From the NCBI RefSeq assembly GCF_032918005.1, contig NZ_CP136628.1:496001-560000 (forward strand): a DNA stretch of 64,000 bases, written 5' to 3'. This stretch comes from Bradyrhizobium sp. NDS-1 (GTDB taxonomy: Bacteria; Pseudomonadota; Alphaproteobacteria; Rhizobiales; Xanthobacteraceae). A program made the translations under genes and the position numbers. Under the pieces are notes generated by a model. It worked only from the letters and a program-made list of their open reading frames with translations. It made no database searches and was not told the origin of the DNA. Positions 63,758-64,000 of this stretch are shown here, one piece after another (positions within the stretch are counted from its first letter, which is position 1; each line of letters opens with the position of its first letter).

Positions 63758-64000
63758 TCAATTCACGAGTTCGATCTCGCCGGGCCGCCAGGTCTTGTTG
63801 AACCACGGTTCCAGCGGACCGTAGAGGCGAAGGATCATGAACCAGCTCTTGTCCGGAATCGTCTGCACCCAGTTGTTCTCCATTCCCGTCGGGGACTTAG
63901 GGCTGAAATAGACATCGACCGAACCGTCGGCGTTGATCTTGAGAGCTTTGTTCTGGCTGCTGACGCTCGGGAATTGCTCATCAGTCTGTAGCATCGAGCG
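63758..64000 (-). CDS. DUF1214 protein, C-terminal part (gene continues beyond the window)
   Basis: The frame is open to the window edge, so the 78 codons from ATG 63994 are only the 3' end. SWFMILRLYGPLEPWFNKTW followed by RPGEIELVN is the conserved C-terminus of DUF1214 (the partner of DUF1254 in larger exported proteins), and DGSVDVYFSPKSPTGMENNW with VQTIPDK is its preceding signature. These are periplasmic proteins of unknown biochemical function. Confidence 0.9.
   Translation of the reverse strand, partial: RSMLQTDEQFPSVSSQNKALKINADGSVDVYFSPKSPTGMENNWVQTIPDKSWFMILRLYGPLEPWFNKTWRPGEIELVN

Overview
The window is high-GC, alphaproteobacterial DNA that most resembles Bradyrhizobium or a close Bradyrhizobiaceae/Nitrobacteraceae relative. 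That call rests on the gene families (tyrosine/homogentisate catabolism, form II Cox-type molybdenum hydroxylase, DUF2924 plus large serine recombinase cassette, DUF3175, DUF1272, GGAAC-N16-CGTT general-stress promoters) and on several intergenic repeat types I associate with this group. No database search was possible, so family names come from motif recognition.

Left part (1-16 kb), mostly envelope and signalling genes: the 3' end of a LysM protein, an LTxxQ-motif exported protein, a membrane guanylate/adenylate cyclase with sensor, HAMP and GAF domains, an AsmA-like protein, a Crp/Fnr regulator, a two-gene RND efflux pump, an OmpA-family lipoprotein-like protein and a caspase-fold protein with TPRs whose catalytic His and Cys are both replaced.

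Catabolic block (16-31 kb): a lactonase-like metallo-hydrolase and a MarR regulator face a five-gene operon (FAD hydroxylase, DUF2783, an atypical metallo-beta-lactamase-fold protein, hmgA, fahA). A strong palindromic operator lies between the regulator and the operon. An Lrp/AsnC regulator diverges from hpd, again with a palindrome between them. Together hpd, hmgA and fahA turn 4-hydroxyphenylpyruvate into fumarate and acetoacetate; the maleylacetoacetate isomerase is not in the window. Then come a CoA-transferase with its own palindromic operator and a coxS-coxL-coxM molybdenum hydroxylase operon closed by a clear terminator.

Chemotaxis and stress block (31-41 kb): two tandem methyl-accepting chemotaxis proteins share a nearly identical 1.06-kb 3' half. 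A DUF3175 gene and an MFS-otsB operon are driven by back-to-back perfect EcfG-type promoters, and otsA has a similar but weaker one. Trehalose synthesis is therefore predicted to belong to the general stress response.

Accessory island (from tRNA-Ser(GGA) at 41.06 kb to about 57.9 kb): a compact four-gene cluster (ComEC-type metallo-hydrolase, four-helix membrane protein, AbiU2-like HEPN protein, DUF2235 membrane hydrolase) that I propose as a candidate anti-phage or abortive-infection locus; a four-gene recombinase cassette with overlapping genes; a PrimPol-D5 helicase followed by an iteron-like repeat cluster (candidate replication origin of an integrated plasmid or P4-like satellite); several small genes; a hybrid histidine kinase; and a frameshifted tyrosine integrase. 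The right end (58-64 kb) holds a large autotransporter, small exported or membrane proteins, a frameshifted DUF2721 gene and the 3' end of a DUF1214 gene.
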